The notes below the pieces were generated by a model that worked only from the letters and a program-made list of their open reading frames with translations, made no database searches and was not told the DNA's origin. A program made the position numbers and the translations under genes. A DNA stretch of 64,000 nt from Diaphorobacter limosus (lineage in GTDB: Bacteria; Pseudomonadota; Gammaproteobacteria; Burkholderiales; Burkholderiaceae_C), in contig NZ_CP136921.1 in NCBI RefSeq assembly GCF_033100095.1, positions 2,388,501 through 2,452,500 on the forward strand. Direction: 5' to 3'. Below are positions 16,429-26,115 of the stretch, piece after piece; position 1 is the stretch's first letter; each line of letters opens with the position of its first letter.

Positions 16429-17522
16429 CAGTCACGCCCGCCAGGGGCATTCAGCAAGGCACGATAGCGCCGCCACATATGCTCGCGCCCACAAGCTGTA
16501 AGCGCCTGCTGGCGTGCAGCCTGCCCCAGGCGCTGCGCCTGGGCGGGGTTTTGCAGCAACTGCTGCAACGCGTATGCCAACGCAGTCGCCTCGGCAGGCG
16601 GCACCAGCAAGCCGGTGCGGCCATGCTCCAGCACCTCGCGCACACCCAGGACATCCGAGCCCACGCAGGCGCAGCCTGCGGCCATGGCCTCGACCAGGGC
16701 CAATGGCATCCCCTCCCAGTGGGAGGACAGCACGAACACCTGGGTGGCGGCCAGGCGCTGCGGCAGGTCAGGCACATTGCCCAGGAAGCGCACCTGCTCC
16801 TGCAAACCGAGGGACTGCGCCAGGGCCTCGGCCTTGCCGCGCAGGCCGGCCTTGCCGGCGCCGGCCAGGTACAGCGTGGGCCGCAGGCCACGCTCGCGCA
16901 GCAGGCCCAGCGCCGCTATCAGCGTGGTGTGATCCTTTTGCCGGGCAAAACGCGATGCCATCAGGATGGCCGGCTCGCGCTGTTCCCAGCGCTGCGGTAG
17001 CAAGCTTGCAGGAAAGCGCTCCAGCGCAATGCCATTCGGGATGGCCAGGCATTTGCCCGGGGCAAAACCGCGCTCGATGAGTGCGGTGCGCACCCCTTCC
17101 GACACGCCTATGCTGGCCTGGGTGTGCGGCTCAAGCTCCAATGCCTGGCGCAGGCGCCGGGGCGTGTAGCGCTCGCGTGAGTTGTGCTCGACATGGAAGA
17201 TGCGCGGCACGCCCTCGGCCACGGCGGCGCGCCGGCCCCAGATATGGTCGCTAAAGCCATGCGCAAAGACCACGTCCGGACGCCAGTCGCGAATGATTTT
17301 GCGTAACTCCCATACCGTGAGCGCATGCAGCCAGTTGGACACCAGCTGCACCTGCAGCCCCTGGTCACGCAGCGCCTGCACGCGCTCTGCCGAGGTATTG
17401 CGCTTGCGCCGCAGCACCAGCAGGGTCTGCATATGGGGCTCGCCCCGGGCGGCCAGGCACAGATCGACCGCCACTTGCGTGGCACCGGAGAAGCCTCCGG
17501 TCACAAAGTGCAGCACCTTCAC
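16428..17522 (-). CDS. Glycosyltransferase family 4 (GT-B)
   Basis: A 364-aa GT-B transferase. The N-terminal Gly-rich loop is HFVTGGFSGATQVAVDLCLA; the C-terminal nucleotide-sugar site has SRFARQKDHTTLIAAL, VRFLGNVPDLPQ, and the EX7E region SSHWEGMPLALVEAMAAGCA. I use GTG 17522, because an ATG at 17666 would overlap the zinc-finger gene and adds 48 residues unlike the family. It heads the translationally coupled GT4-ligase-GT2 cluster, likely building LPS core or O-antigen. Confidence 0.87.
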   Translation of the reverse strand: MKVLHFVTGGFSGATQVAVDLCLAARGEPHMQTLLVLRRKRNTSAERVQALRDQGLQVQLVSNWLHALTVWELRKIIRDWRPDVVFAHGFSDHIWGRRAAVAEGVPRIFHVEHNSRERYTPRRLRQALELEPHTQASIGVSEGVRTALIERGFAPGKCLAIPNGIALERFPASLLPQRWEQREPAILMASRFARQKDHTTLIAALGLLRERGLRPTLYLAGAGKAGLRGKAEALAQSLGLQEQVRFLGNVPDLPQRLAATQVFVLSSHWEGMPLALVEAMAAGCACVGSDVLGVREVLEHGRTGLLVPPAEATALAYALQQLLQNPAQAQRLGQAARQQALTACGREHMWRRYRALLNAPGGRD

Positions 17523-17595
17523 AGACCGCGCCAGTTCATTGGTATGGGCTGCAGAAACACCTGGCCAACTACGGCGGCTCTCCAGCCGCCCAGGC

Positions 17596-17802
17596 TCAAT
17601 GTCCGCCCTTGAGCACCTCACCCGCCTTGAGCCGGTATTCGGTGCCGCAGTACGGGCACGAGGCATGGCCCTGGTGGGCGATCTCGAGGAACACGCGCGG
17701 GTGGCTGTTCCACAGCTTCATGTCGGCCTTGGGGTTGGGGCAGTGCACTCCGCCGTTGCCGTCCAGATCCTTGGCCAGCAGTTCAACGATTGCTTGTGTC
17801 AT
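17596..17802 (-). CDS. Zinc-finger domain protein (zf-CHCC/Ndufs6-like)
   Basis: A 68-aa protein with a CHCC-type zinc site: VHCPNP at residues ~19-24, His in LEIAHQGH, and CPYCGTEY at ~49-56. Such small proteins are conserved in proteobacteria and are homologous to the zinc-binding subunit of respiratory complex I (NDUFS6), where the site is structural. The precise bacterial role is not established. It lies 6 bp downstream of ilvE and is probably cotranscribed with it. Confidence 0.85.
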   Translation of the reverse strand: MTQAIVELLAKDLDGNGGVHCPNPKADMKLWNSHPRVFLEIAHQGHASCPYCGTEYRLKAGEVLKGGH

Positions 17803-17808
17803 GGGGGT

Positions 17809-18747
17809 TCAGACCTTGGTGAGCCAGTGGGCGTATTTGGGGTTGCGGCCGTTGACGATGTCAAAGAACGCGCTCTGGATCTTCTCGGTGATCGGGCCGC
17901 GGCTGCCGGAGCCGATCTGCACCCGGTCGAGCTCGCGAATCGGCGTGACCTCGGCCGCCGTGCCGGTGAAGAAGGCCTCGTCGGCGATGTAGACCTCATC
18001 GCGCGTGATGCGCTTTTGCACGAGGTCCAGGCCCAGGTCCTTGCAGATGTGCAGCACGGTGTTGCGCGTGATGCCGTTCAGCGCGCCGGCCGACAGATCG
18101 GGGGTGTAGACCACGCCATCCTTGATGACGAAGATGTTCTCGCCCGCGCCTTCGCTCACAAAGCCAGCGCTGTCCAGCAGCAGGGCCTCGTCGTAGCCGT
18201 CGTCCAGGGCTTCCATGTTGGCCAGGATGGAGTTGCTGTAGTTGCTCACCGCCTTGGCCTGCGTCATGGTGATGTTGACGTGGTGGCGCGTGTAGCTGCT
18301 GGTCTTGACGCGGATGCCGCGCTGCATGCCCTCTTCGCCCAGGTAGGCGCCCCAGGCCCAGGCGGCCACCATCAGGTGGATCTGGTTGCCCTTGGGGCTG
18401 ACGCCAAGCTTTTGCGAGCCTATCCAGGTCAGCGGGCGCAGGTAGCACGATTCAAGCTTGTTGGCCTTGACCACGTCGATCTGCGCCTGGTTCACCTCGT
18501 CCTTGGTAAACGGCAGCTGCATGCGCAGGATCTTGGCGCTGTTGAACAGCCGGTCGGTGTGCTCTTGCAGGCGGAAGATGGCCGTGCCGTTCACGGTGTT
18601 GTAGGCGCGCACGCCCTCGAAGGCGCCGCAGCCGTAGTGCAGCGTGTGGGTCAGCACGTGGATCTTGGCGTCGCGCCAGTCCACCATCTGGCCGTCCATC
18701 CAGATCTTGCCGTCACGATCGGCCATCGAGGGAACAACGGGGCTCAT
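17809..18747 (-). CDS. ilvE: Branched-chain amino acid aminotransferase
   Basis: A 312-aa fold-type IV PLP enzyme catalysing the last, reversible transamination in Val, Leu and Ile synthesis. Signatures are HTLHYGCGAFEGVRAY near residues 34-49, the PLP lysine in TQAKAVSNYSNS, EALLLDSAGFVSEGAGENIF, the phosphate-binding ALNGITRNTV loop, and EAFFTGTAAEVTPI. Length matches class I IlvE. AAAGGATC precedes ATG 18747. The small zinc-finger gene follows within 6 bp. Confidence 0.95.
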   Translation of the reverse strand: MSPVVPSMADRDGKIWMDGQMVDWRDAKIHVLTHTLHYGCGAFEGVRAYNTVNGTAIFRLQEHTDRLFNSAKILRMQLPFTKDEVNQAQIDVVKANKLESCYLRPLTWIGSQKLGVSPKGNQIHLMVAAWAWGAYLGEEGMQRGIRVKTSSYTRHHVNITMTQAKAVSNYSNSILANMEALDDGYDEALLLDSAGFVSEGAGENIFVIKDGVVYTPDLSAGALNGITRNTVLHICKDLGLDLVQKRITRDEVYIADEAFFTGTAAEVTPIRELDRVQIGSGSRGPITEKIQSAFFDIVNGRNPKYAHWLTKV

Positions 18748-18790
18748 GGTGATCCTTTAGAGAACTGCGAAAGTCGCAAAGCCGGCTATT

Positions 18791-19207
18791 TTACGATTCG
18801 GCGGCGGGTTCCTCGCCCGGTGCGGGGCGCACCAGCTCCCAGCTGGCCAGCCGGCCATTGAAAAACTTGCAGGTCACATGCGACTTCGTGCCATCCGTCC
18901 AGCGGTAGACCTCGGGCTCCTGGCCCTCGGCCGAGAGCTGCTCGCCCAAAGCGCGCGTCATGGCCATCACATGCATCAGATTCACGCCGGGTTTCAGCTT
19001 GGCATTCAGCATCACGGCGCTGCCCACGTAGCCTATGGGGTTGTGGCGCGCCTTCTGCATCACGTTCATGAGGCGCGTGTAGTGCAGCAGCCCCCACATG
19101 ACCAGGCCGCCGCTCACGGTTAGGATGCCCTGCGGGCCATAGGCGCGCCAGGCGGCGATGACGAGCACAACGATGCCCAGCGGGATGAGGAACTTGCGCA
19201 GATTCAT
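18791..19207 (-). CDS. Conserved inner-membrane protein, function unknown
   Basis: A 138-aa protein with two N-terminal hydrophobic segments (KFLIPLGIVVLVIAAW; ILTVSGGLVMWGLLHY) and a cytoplasmic C-terminal half containing NPIGYVGSAVMLNAKL and WTDGTKSHVTCKFFNGRLASWEL. I do not recognise a named family. ATG 19207 is preferred over in-frame ATGs further upstream because it begins the hydrophobic segment after a short basic NLRK and avoids overlap with the PIN-toxin gene. It lies 43 bp upstream of ilvE in the same direction. Confidence 0.7.
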   Translation of the reverse strand: MNLRKFLIPLGIVVLVIAAWRAYGPQGILTVSGGLVMWGLLHYTRLMNVMQKARHNPIGYVGSAVMLNAKLKPGVNLMHVMAMTRALGEQLSAEGQEPEVYRWTDGTKSHVTCKFFNGRLASWELVRPAPGEEPAAES

Positions 19208-19265
19208 GGGCGGCATTGTCGTATGCGCCGGGGAGTACATGGCTGTGGGTCTTGCGTAGTACGCG

Positions 19266-19685
19266 TCAAAGCACCTCGTCACAGAAAGCCACCGGCGTGA
19301 CGATGCGTGTGCGGCCCAGGCTGCCACGTTGCAGCAGCCCGGCCCTGCGGTCGCCGGTCACCAGGTAGTCGGCCGCGCTCGCCACTGCCATCTGAAGCAG
19401 GAAGGTATCGTTGGGGTCAGTGGCTTGCACGCCCTCCGGCAATGGCGGCAGCATGGGCAGCACCAGGGCGCGCTGCATGCTGTTGACCATGGTTCCAATG
19501 CGGTGGGCGGGCAGGATGGCCTTGAGTTTGGGATAGCGGCTGACGCGCCGCAACTCGTCGAGCTGCTCCAGGGACGTGACCAGCTCGAAACGCGATGCGC
19601 GCCAGGCGCGGTAGATCAAGTCGGGGGGACGATACGGTGAAATCAGCGCGCCCAGCAGCACATTGGTGTCGAGAATGACGCGCAT
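19266..19685 (-). CDS. PIN-domain toxin (type II TA, COG1569-like)
   Basis: A 139-aa PIN-domain RNase. The acidic active-site residues are D6 (LDTNVLLGAL), E in the EQLDELRRV helix, D in ATDPNDTFLLQMAV, and D in YLVTGDRRAG. PIN toxins cleave tRNA, rRNA or mRNA when freed from antitoxin. The ATG overlaps the TGA of the upstream ribbon-helix-helix gene (TGATG), the usual antitoxin-toxin order. Complete and probably functional. Confidence 0.88.
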   Translation of the reverse strand: MRVILDTNVLLGALISPYRPPDLIYRAWRASRFELVTSLEQLDELRRVSRYPKLKAILPAHRIGTMVNSMQRALVLPMLPPLPEGVQATDPNDTFLLQMAVASAADYLVTGDRRAGLLQRGSLGRTRIVTPVAFCDEVL

Positions 19686-19933
19686 CAGCGCCCGCCGCCC
19701 TCACGCGCCCACTGCACTGCCTCGTCAATGAGCTCCGTCAGCTCGCTCTCGCCCAGTCCAGCGGCTGCGGTCTTGGCCTGATCGACCGCGCGCTCCAGCA
19801 GGTGGGCGCGCACCGATTCTTCGATGAAGCGGGACAAATCACCCTTGCGCCCCCCGCCCTGGGCGGCAAGAAAAATGCGCACGGATTGATCCACTTCCTG
19901 CGATACAGCGATGTTCCAGCGCACCGTGCTCAT
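19685..19933 (-). CDS. Ribbon-helix-helix antitoxin
   Basis: An 82-aa partner of the PIN toxin. The N-terminal beta strand and two helices (VRWNIAVSQEVDQSVRIFLA, then KGDLSRFIEESVRAHLL) form a ribbon-helix-helix DNA-binding domain; the C-terminal acidic helix (GESELTELIDEAVQWARE) would wrap the toxin. Such antitoxins repress their own promoter; a dyad lies 20 bp upstream. Overlaps the toxin by 3 bp. Confidence 0.88.
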   Translation of the reverse strand: MSTVRWNIAVSQEVDQSVRIFLAAQGGGRKGDLSRFIEESVRAHLLERAVDQAKTAAAGLGESELTELIDEAVQWAREGGGR

Positions 19934-19953
19934 GATGACTCCAATTCGGCGCT

Positions 19954-19981
19954 TATGCGCATAGACACTTATACACCTATC
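19954..19981 (-). promoter_or_regulatory. Putative operator of the RHH/PIN toxin-antitoxin pair
   Basis: A perfect palindrome TATGCGCATA (19954-19963) adjoins an interrupted dyad with ATAG and CTAT ends around ACACTTATACAC. The position, 21-48 bp before the antitoxin start, fits autoregulation by a ribbon-helix-helix protein. Confidence 0.45.
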
Positions 19982-20008
19982 TGCAGGCTTGCACAGTGGC
20001 CACTCGCC

Positions 20009-21394
<1,386 letters not shown>

Positions 21395-21470
21395 GGGGTG
21401 GGGACTATAACCAGGACAATCGACGCGGCGCCCGCACCCGCCCCGGCGCATGGCGGCAGACCAGGATATC

Positions 21471-21521
21471 AAGCAAAATCGGCCTGCAGCGCCTTACCAC
21501 ATTGCGCGGACAGCTATTATT
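21471..21521 (-). repeat. Dispersed repeat family A in a 5' leader
   Basis: On the minus strand AAATAATAGCTGTCCGCGCA, then AAGGCGCTGCAGGCCGATTT. It ends about 13 bp before the GST start codon and abuts its AAGGAG ribosome-binding site. Confidence 0.75.
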
Positions 21522-21534
21522 TAAGGAGCATCAA

Positions 21535-22158
21535 ATGCCTGTATTGACCCTGTACTACGCGCCGGGCACCTGCGCCCAGGCGGTGCGCATCGCGCTGGAG
21601 GAGGCACAGGCGCCCCATGCACTGGTGCGCGTGGACTTTGCCAGCCAGCAGCAGCGCACGCCCGAGTACCTGGCCGTGAACCCCAAGGGCCGCGTGCCCG
21701 CGCTGGCCACCGAGCACGGCACGCTGACCGAGACCCCTGCCCTGCTGGTGTATGTGGCGCAGCGCTTTGCACAGGCGAATCTGGCGCCCAGCGACGCCTT
21801 CGGCCTGGCGCGCATGCAGGAGTTCAACAGCTACCTCGCTTCCACCGTGCATATCGCCCATGCCCACCGCCCGCGTGCCGCCCGCTGGGCCGACGAGCCC
21901 GAGGCCCAGGCCGCCATGCAGCGCAAGGTGCCGGCCAACATGCGCGAATGCTTTGCGCTGATCGAGCGCCATTACCTGGCCGACGCGGCCAAAGGCCCCT
22001 GGGTGCTGGGCGAGCAGTACAGCGTGGCCGACGGCTATTTGTTCACGGTGGCCGGCTGGCTGAAAAGCGACGGCGTGGACATTGCAGAGTTTCCGCGCGT
22101 GGCGGCGCACAGCCAGCGCATGGCGCAGCGCCCGGCGGTGCAGCGGGCGCTGGCCTGA
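21535..22158 (+). CDS. Glutathione S-transferase family protein
   Basis: A 207-aa GST. The thioredoxin-like N-terminal domain (1-80) has LYYAPGTCAQAVRIALEEA with the Cys of beta-class GSTs, the cis-Pro region NPKGRVPAL, and TETPALLVYVAQRF where the Glu/Thr bind the gamma-Glu of glutathione. The C-terminal helical domain includes YSVADGYLFTVAGW with the conserved Asp N-cap. Beta-class GSTs conjugate or reduce electrophiles; substrate unknown. AAGGAG precedes ATG 21535. Confidence 0.92.
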   Translation: MPVLTLYYAPGTCAQAVRIALEEAQAPHALVRVDFASQQQRTPEYLAVNPKGRVPALATEHGTLTETPALLVYVAQRFAQANLAPSDAFGLARMQEFNSYLASTVHIAHAHRPRAARWADEPEAQAAMQRKVPANMRECFALIERHYLADAAKGPWVLGEQYSVADGYLFTVAGWLKSDGVDIAEFPRVAAHSQRMAQRPAVQRALA

Positions 22159-22200
22159 AGAAAAAAAGACCGGCCCCCTTGCGGAGTACCGGCCTGTAAA

Positions 22201-22217
22201 GGCCCGTCAGACGGGCC
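22201..22217 (-). terminator. Terminator-like hairpin between GST and peroxidase genes
   Basis: A perfect 8-bp stem with a 1-nt centre (GGCCCGTC-A-GACGGGCC) lies 22 bp after the peroxidase stop codon; on the minus strand it is followed by TTTAC and further on by a T-run near 22170. It may stop transcription from both convergent genes. Confidence 0.5.
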
Positions 22218-22239
22218 GGCTTTCAGGGGGTGCAGCGCA

Positions 22240-23265
22240 TCACTCGAACGGCTGGGGCCGCTTGGTCTTGTCGCTCGACGGCGGCAGGATGGGCATGGCG
22301 ATCTTGGGCTGGTCGCCGGTCAGGGTCTTCAGGAAGGCCACGATGTCGGCGTTCTCCTTGTCGGTGAACTTCTTGCCCAGCTGGATGCGGCCCATGGTGT
22401 CCACGGCCTCGGCCAGGGTGTCGGCGGCGCCGTCGTGGAAGTAGGGGTAGGTCAGCTCCACGTTGCGCAGCGTTGGCACCTTGAAGTTGAAGCGCTCGGC
22501 GTCGTTGCCGGTCACGGCGGAGCGGCCCTCGGCCGGGTTGTCCGTCTTGTAGGGCTCGACCAGGCCCATCTTCTGGAACGAGGTGCCGCCCAGGTTGGGG
22601 CCGTTGTGGCAGGCCACGCAGCCGGAGTTCTTGAACAGCTGGTAGCCGCGCAGCTCCTGCGCCGTGATGGCCTTCTTGTCGCCCTTGAGCCATTTGTCAA
22701 ACGGCGCGTTCGGCGTGACCAGGGTTTCCTCGAAGGCGGCGATGGCGGCCGTCACCTCGTCGATGCTGAGCTTGTCGTGGCCGAAGACGCGCTTGAACTC
22801 GCCCACGTACTGCGGGATGGAGCGCAGCATGTCCACCGCCAGGTCGTGCGAGAAGGCCATCTCGCCCGGGTTGGCGATCGGGCCGCCGGCCTGCTCCTTC
22901 AGGTCCTTGGCGCGGCCGTCCCAGAACTGCGCCAGGTTCAGGCTGGAGTTGAGCACCGTAGGCGAGTTGATCGGGCCCTTTTGCCACTTGTCGCCAATCG
23001 AGGTCTTGAGGTTGTCCGAGCCGCCCATGCTCAGGTTGTGGCAGGAGTTGCACGAGATGAAGCCCGAGCGCGACAGGCGCGGGTCGAACCACAGCTTCTT
23101 GCCCAGCTCGACCTTGGCCGGGTTGGTGACCTTGGCCGGGGCAATCGGCTGCACGGGCTCCTGAGCGCGCGCCGGGGCCGCCGCCAGCAGGGCAGCGGCG
23201 CCCACTGCGCCGAGTGCGAAGCGCAGGGCATGTCGCAGAGAGGAAGACCTGGATGGATAGGACAT
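22240..23265 (-). CDS. Di-haem cytochrome c peroxidase
   Basis: A 341-aa periplasmic enzyme reducing hydrogen peroxide with electrons from cytochrome c. A signal peptide ends near APARAQ (residues ~30-35). Two haem c sites are visible: CNSCH in the N-terminal domain and CVACH in the C-terminal domain; KLWFDPRLS, NSPTVLNSSL, GRAKDLKEQAGGPI and TLRNVELTYPYFHDG are typical of bacterial CcpA/MauG-like peroxidases. Length is standard. TGGAG precedes ATG 23265. It is monocistronic, with AT-rich direct repeats upstream. Confidence 0.93.
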   Translation of the reverse strand: MSYPSRSSSLRHALRFALGAVGAAALLAAAPARAQEPVQPIAPAKVTNPAKVELGKKLWFDPRLSRSGFISCNSCHNLSMGGSDNLKTSIGDKWQKGPINSPTVLNSSLNLAQFWDGRAKDLKEQAGGPIANPGEMAFSHDLAVDMLRSIPQYVGEFKRVFGHDKLSIDEVTAAIAAFEETLVTPNAPFDKWLKGDKKAITAQELRGYQLFKNSGCVACHNGPNLGGTSFQKMGLVEPYKTDNPAEGRSAVTGNDAERFNFKVPTLRNVELTYPYFHDGAADTLAEAVDTMGRIQLGKKFTDKENADIVAFLKTLTGDQPKIAMPILPPSSDKTKRPQPFE

Positions 23266-23358
23266 GGGGCAACTCCACAATTTTTTAGTTGGCTATCACG
23301 CAGCGATCGGTGCGCTGCGAAGCCATTCTTAGTGGAAACCCCAGGTCATTGCTTGATC

Positions 23359-23385
23359 TAGAACAACATTAGAACAATCTAAATT
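23359..23385 (-). promoter_or_regulatory. Direct repeats in the peroxidase promoter region
   Basis: TAGAACAA occurs at 23359-23366 and again at 23370-23377, an exact 11-bp (one helical turn) spacing, followed by TCTAAATTAATG. On the transcribed strand a TAGA-TTGT-TCTA dyad is formed. The region is AT-rich in otherwise GC-rich DNA. The regulator is unknown; no clear FNR dyad is present. Confidence 0.45.
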
Positions 23386-23415
23386 AATGTTGACTGGCGG
23401 CGTCGGGTATAGGCC

Positions 23416-24510
23416 CTAATCCATGGTCACCGGCACGCGCGGCGCCAGCGCACACATCAGCTCATAACCCACGGTGCCGGCGGCCTGCGCCACCTCGTCT
23501 ATGGGCAGCAGGGCACCGTTGCCGGCGCGGCCCCAGAGCGTGACCTCTGCGCCCGGGCCTGCATCGGGAACGGGTGTCAGATCGACGGTGATCATGTCCA
23601 TGCTGACGCGGCCCACGGTGCGCGTGCGCACGCCGCCCACCAGCACCGGCGTGCCGGTGTCTGCATGGCGCGGATAGCCGTCGGCATAGCCGCAGGCCAC
23701 CACGCCGATGCGCAAAGGCCCATCGGCCATGAAGCGCGAGCCATAGCCCACGCTGTCGCCGGCCTGCAGCTGCTGCACGGCGATGAGGCGCGAAGCCAGG
23801 GTCATGGCCGGCTGCAAGTCCCAGGCGGCGGCCGTGCGCTCGGGGTGGTCGGGCGCGCTGCCGTAGAGCACGATGCCGGCGCGCACCCAGTCCAGGCGCA
23901 CTTCGGCCGCGCCACCGTGGCGCAGGATGGCGGCGCTGTTGGCGATGCAGCGCTCGCCCGGCAGGTCCTGCGTGGCCTGCTCGAAGGCCTGCAGCTGGTG
24001 CGCTATGCCGCGCGCGCTGTCGGCGTCGCTGAAATGGGTCATGAACGAGATTTCATCGACCTGCGGCAGCGCGTTCAGGCGCGCCCAGGCACTGCGGTAG
24101 CGCCCGGGCGTGAATCCCAGACGGTTCATGCCGCTGTTCATCTTCAAGAACACGCGCTGCGGCACCTGGGTCTTGTGCGCCGCCAACCAGTCGATCTGCT
24201 GCTCGCAATGCACCACATGCCACAGCGACAGGCGCGAGCACAGCTCCAGGTCGCGCGGCTCGAACACGCCCTCCAGCAGCAGGATGGGGCCGCGCCAGCC
24301 GAGCTGGCGCACGCGCTGCGCCTCGGCCAGATCCAGGAGCGCAATGCCGTCGGCCGAGCGCAGGGCCTCGAACACCCGCTCTATACCGTGGCCATAGGCA
24401 TTGGCCTTGACCACCGCCCACAGGCGCGCATCGGGCGCCGCGCGGCGCGCGCGCTCCAGGTTGTGCTGCACCGCAGCAGGGTGGATGGTGGCGAGAATGG
24501 GGCGCGGCAT
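23416..24510 (-). CDS. alr: Alanine racemase
   Basis: A 364-aa PLP enzyme making D-alanine for peptidoglycan. The PLP lysine is in [12 protein letters not shown] (~residue 34), HFSDAD and [11 protein letters not shown] lie in the barrel, and the catalytic Tyr is in [10 protein letters not shown] in the C-terminal beta domain, which also has [12 protein letters not shown]. Length is normal for Alr/DadX. I start at ATG 24510, where homology begins. Divergent from lplT. Whether it is the biosynthetic or catabolic isozyme is not decidable; no dadA is adjacent. Confidence 0.94.
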   Translation of the reverse strand: MPRPILATIHPAAVQHNLERARRAAPDARLWAVVKANAYGHGIERVFEALRSADGIALLDLAEAQRVRQLGWRGPILLLEGVFEPRDLELCSRLSLWHVVHCEQQIDWLAAHKTQVPQRVFLKMNSGMNRLGFTPGRYRSAWARLNALPQVDEISFMTHFSDADSARGIAHQLQAFEQATQDLPGERCIANSAAILRHGGAAEVRLDWVRAGIVLYGSAPDHPERTAAAWDLQPAMTLASRLIAVQQLQAGDSVGYGSRFMADGPLRIGVVACGYADGYPRHADTGTPVLVGGVRTRTVGRVSMDMITVDLTPVPDAGPGAEVTLWGRAGNGALLPIDEVAQAAGTVGYELMCALAPRVPVTMD

Positions 24511-24652
24511 GGCGGTGTTAACACGTATCAGGACGGGCGCATTCTGGCATCGCCGGGCTCCAGGCGCGTGATATAACCGCCCGTCGCTCCGAGGAGTGTT
24601 TCCAAATATCACAGTCCCTCGGCCCAGCGGCCCGGGAAGCACCAGCCATCCG

Positions 24653-25930
24653 ATGAAGCGCGGTTTCTACACCATCATGTCGGCGCAGTTTTTCAGCTCG
24701 CTGGCCGACAACGCCTTGTTCGTGACCGCGGTGGAGCTGCTGCGCAGCGGCGGTTCACCCGAATGGCAGCGTGCCGCCCTGGTGCCGATGTTCGCGCTGT
24801 TCTACGTGGTCCTGGCGCCCTTCGTGGGCGCGTTTGCCGACTCCATGCCCAAGGGGCGGGTGATGTTCATCAGCAATGCCATCAAGGTGGTGGGCTGCCT
24901 GATGATGCTGTTCGGCTCGCACCCGCTGCTGGCCTATGGCGTGGTGGGGCTGGGCGCGGCGGCGTACTCGCCGGCCAAGTACGGCATCCTCACCGAGCTG
25001 CTGCCCGCGTCGCAGCTGGTCAAAGCCAATGGCTGGATCGAGGGGCTGACCATAGGCTCCATCATTCTTGGCGTGGTGCTCGGCGGCCAGCTGGTGGCGC
25101 CGCATGTCTCCGGCCTGCTGCTGGGCCTGGACATGCCGGGTATTGATCTGGGGCTGGACCTGCCGGCCGAGGCCGCCATCCTCGCCCTGGTGCCGGTGTA
25201 CGTGCTGGCGGCCGCCATCAACCTGCGCATACCGCTGACCGGCGTGGCCATGCGCCCCATGCCGCGCCAGCTGCTGGTGCTGCTGCGCGACTTCTGGACC
25301 TGCAACAACCGCCTGTGGCGCGACCGGCTGGGGCAGATCTCGCTGTCCACCACCACGCTGTTCTGGGGCGTCTCGGGCAATCTGCGCTACATCGTGCTGG
25401 CCTGGGCCGGCGTGGCCCTGGGCTACAGCACCACCCAGGCCTCGGCCCTGGTGGGCGTGGTGGCCCTGGGCACGGCCGCGGGCGCGGTGCTGGCCTCGTC
25501 GTACACGCAGCTGGACAAGGCCACGCGCGTGCTGCCCCTGGGCGTGGCCATGGGCCTGGTGGTGATATTGATGAACGCCATCGACAACATCTGGCTGGCC
25601 GTGCCCTTCTTGATTCTGCTGGGCGGGCTGGGCGGCTTCCTGGTCGTGCCCATGAACGCGCTCTTGCAGCACCGTGGCCACAACCTGATGGGCGCGGGAC
25701 GCTCGATTGCGGTGCAAAACTTCAATGAACAGGCGGCCATCCTGGGCATGGGCGTGCTCTACAGCCTGTTCACCAAATGGGGGCTGTCGGCGTTTGGCGC
25801 CATCGCCGCCTTCGGCCTGCTGGTGGCCGCGGTGATGGTGGTGATACTGCGCTGGCATGTCTACAACGTGCGCCACTACCCCAAGGAAATGGTGCAGCTG
25901 CGCAAGATCGCACGCCTGGATCAGCACTGA
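24653..25930 (+). CDS. lplT: Lysophospholipid transporter LplT
   Basis: A 425-aa MFS flippase that returns lysophospholipids to the inner leaflet for re-acylation. The opening [20 protein letters not shown] and later [35 protein letters not shown] and [17 protein letters not shown] are characteristic, and about 12 membrane segments follow. In enterobacteria lplT is coupled to or fused with aas; no acyltransferase is adjacent here. Start 24653 fits homology. The stop adjoins a family A repeat. Confidence 0.92.
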   Translation: MKRGFYTIMSAQFFSSLADNALFVTAVELLRSGGSPEWQRAALVPMFALFYVVLAPFVGAFADSMPKGRVMFISNAIKVVGCLMMLFGSHPLLAYGVVGLGAAAYSPAKYGILTELLPASQLVKANGWIEGLTIGSIILGVVLGGQLVAPHVSGLLLGLDMPGIDLGLDLPAEAAILALVPVYVLAAAINLRIPLTGVAMRPMPRQLLVLLRDFWTCNNRLWRDRLGQISLSTTTLFWGVSGNLRYIVLAWAGVALGYSTTQASALVGVVALGTAAGAVLASSYTQLDKATRVLPLGVAMGLVVILMNAIDNIWLAVPFLILLGGLGGFLVVPMNALLQHRGHNLMGAGRSIAVQNFNEQAAILGMGVLYSLFTKWGLSAFGAIAAFGLLVAAVMVVILRWHVYNVRHYPKEMVQLRKIARLDQH

Positions 25931-25980
25931 TTTTGATAGCTGTCTGCGCTTTATCTGCAGGCGCTACAGGCATTTTTACC
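25931..25980 (+). repeat. Dispersed repeat family A
   Basis: TTTTGATAGCTGTCTGCGCT, then GCAGGCGCTACAGGCATTTT, starting at the base after the lplT stop codon. This is one of the best-conserved copies. Confidence 0.85.
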
Positions 25981-26009
25981 GATAATCTAAGCACCTCATC
26001 TCCGCCTCT

Positions 26010-26087
26010 GGGAACGCCGGCGTCTCGCCGGCATGGAGGGGCCGCCACACTTGGCCACCTGCGGGCCGGCGAGACGCCGGCGCTCCC
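26010..26087. repeat. Inverted repeat with 23-bp arms (family C)
   Basis: Arms 26010-26032 and 26065-26087 are complementary except for one base; the shared core is CGCCGGCGTCTCGCCGGC. The 32-bp centre contains GGAGGGGCCGCC. It resembles a mobile REP-like element common in proteobacteria whose translation gives AGETPALP. It lies in the leader of the downstream DMT gene. Confidence 0.75.
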
Positions 26088-26115
26088 GGGCCAAAGAAAC
26101 AAGCACGCACTTTTC

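Noticed and set aside
16985..17010. GCAAGCTTGC inside the GT4 gene as another member of the palindrome family
   Set aside because: It is coding, far from any start, and lacks the CGG/CGA flanks, so it is probably chance.
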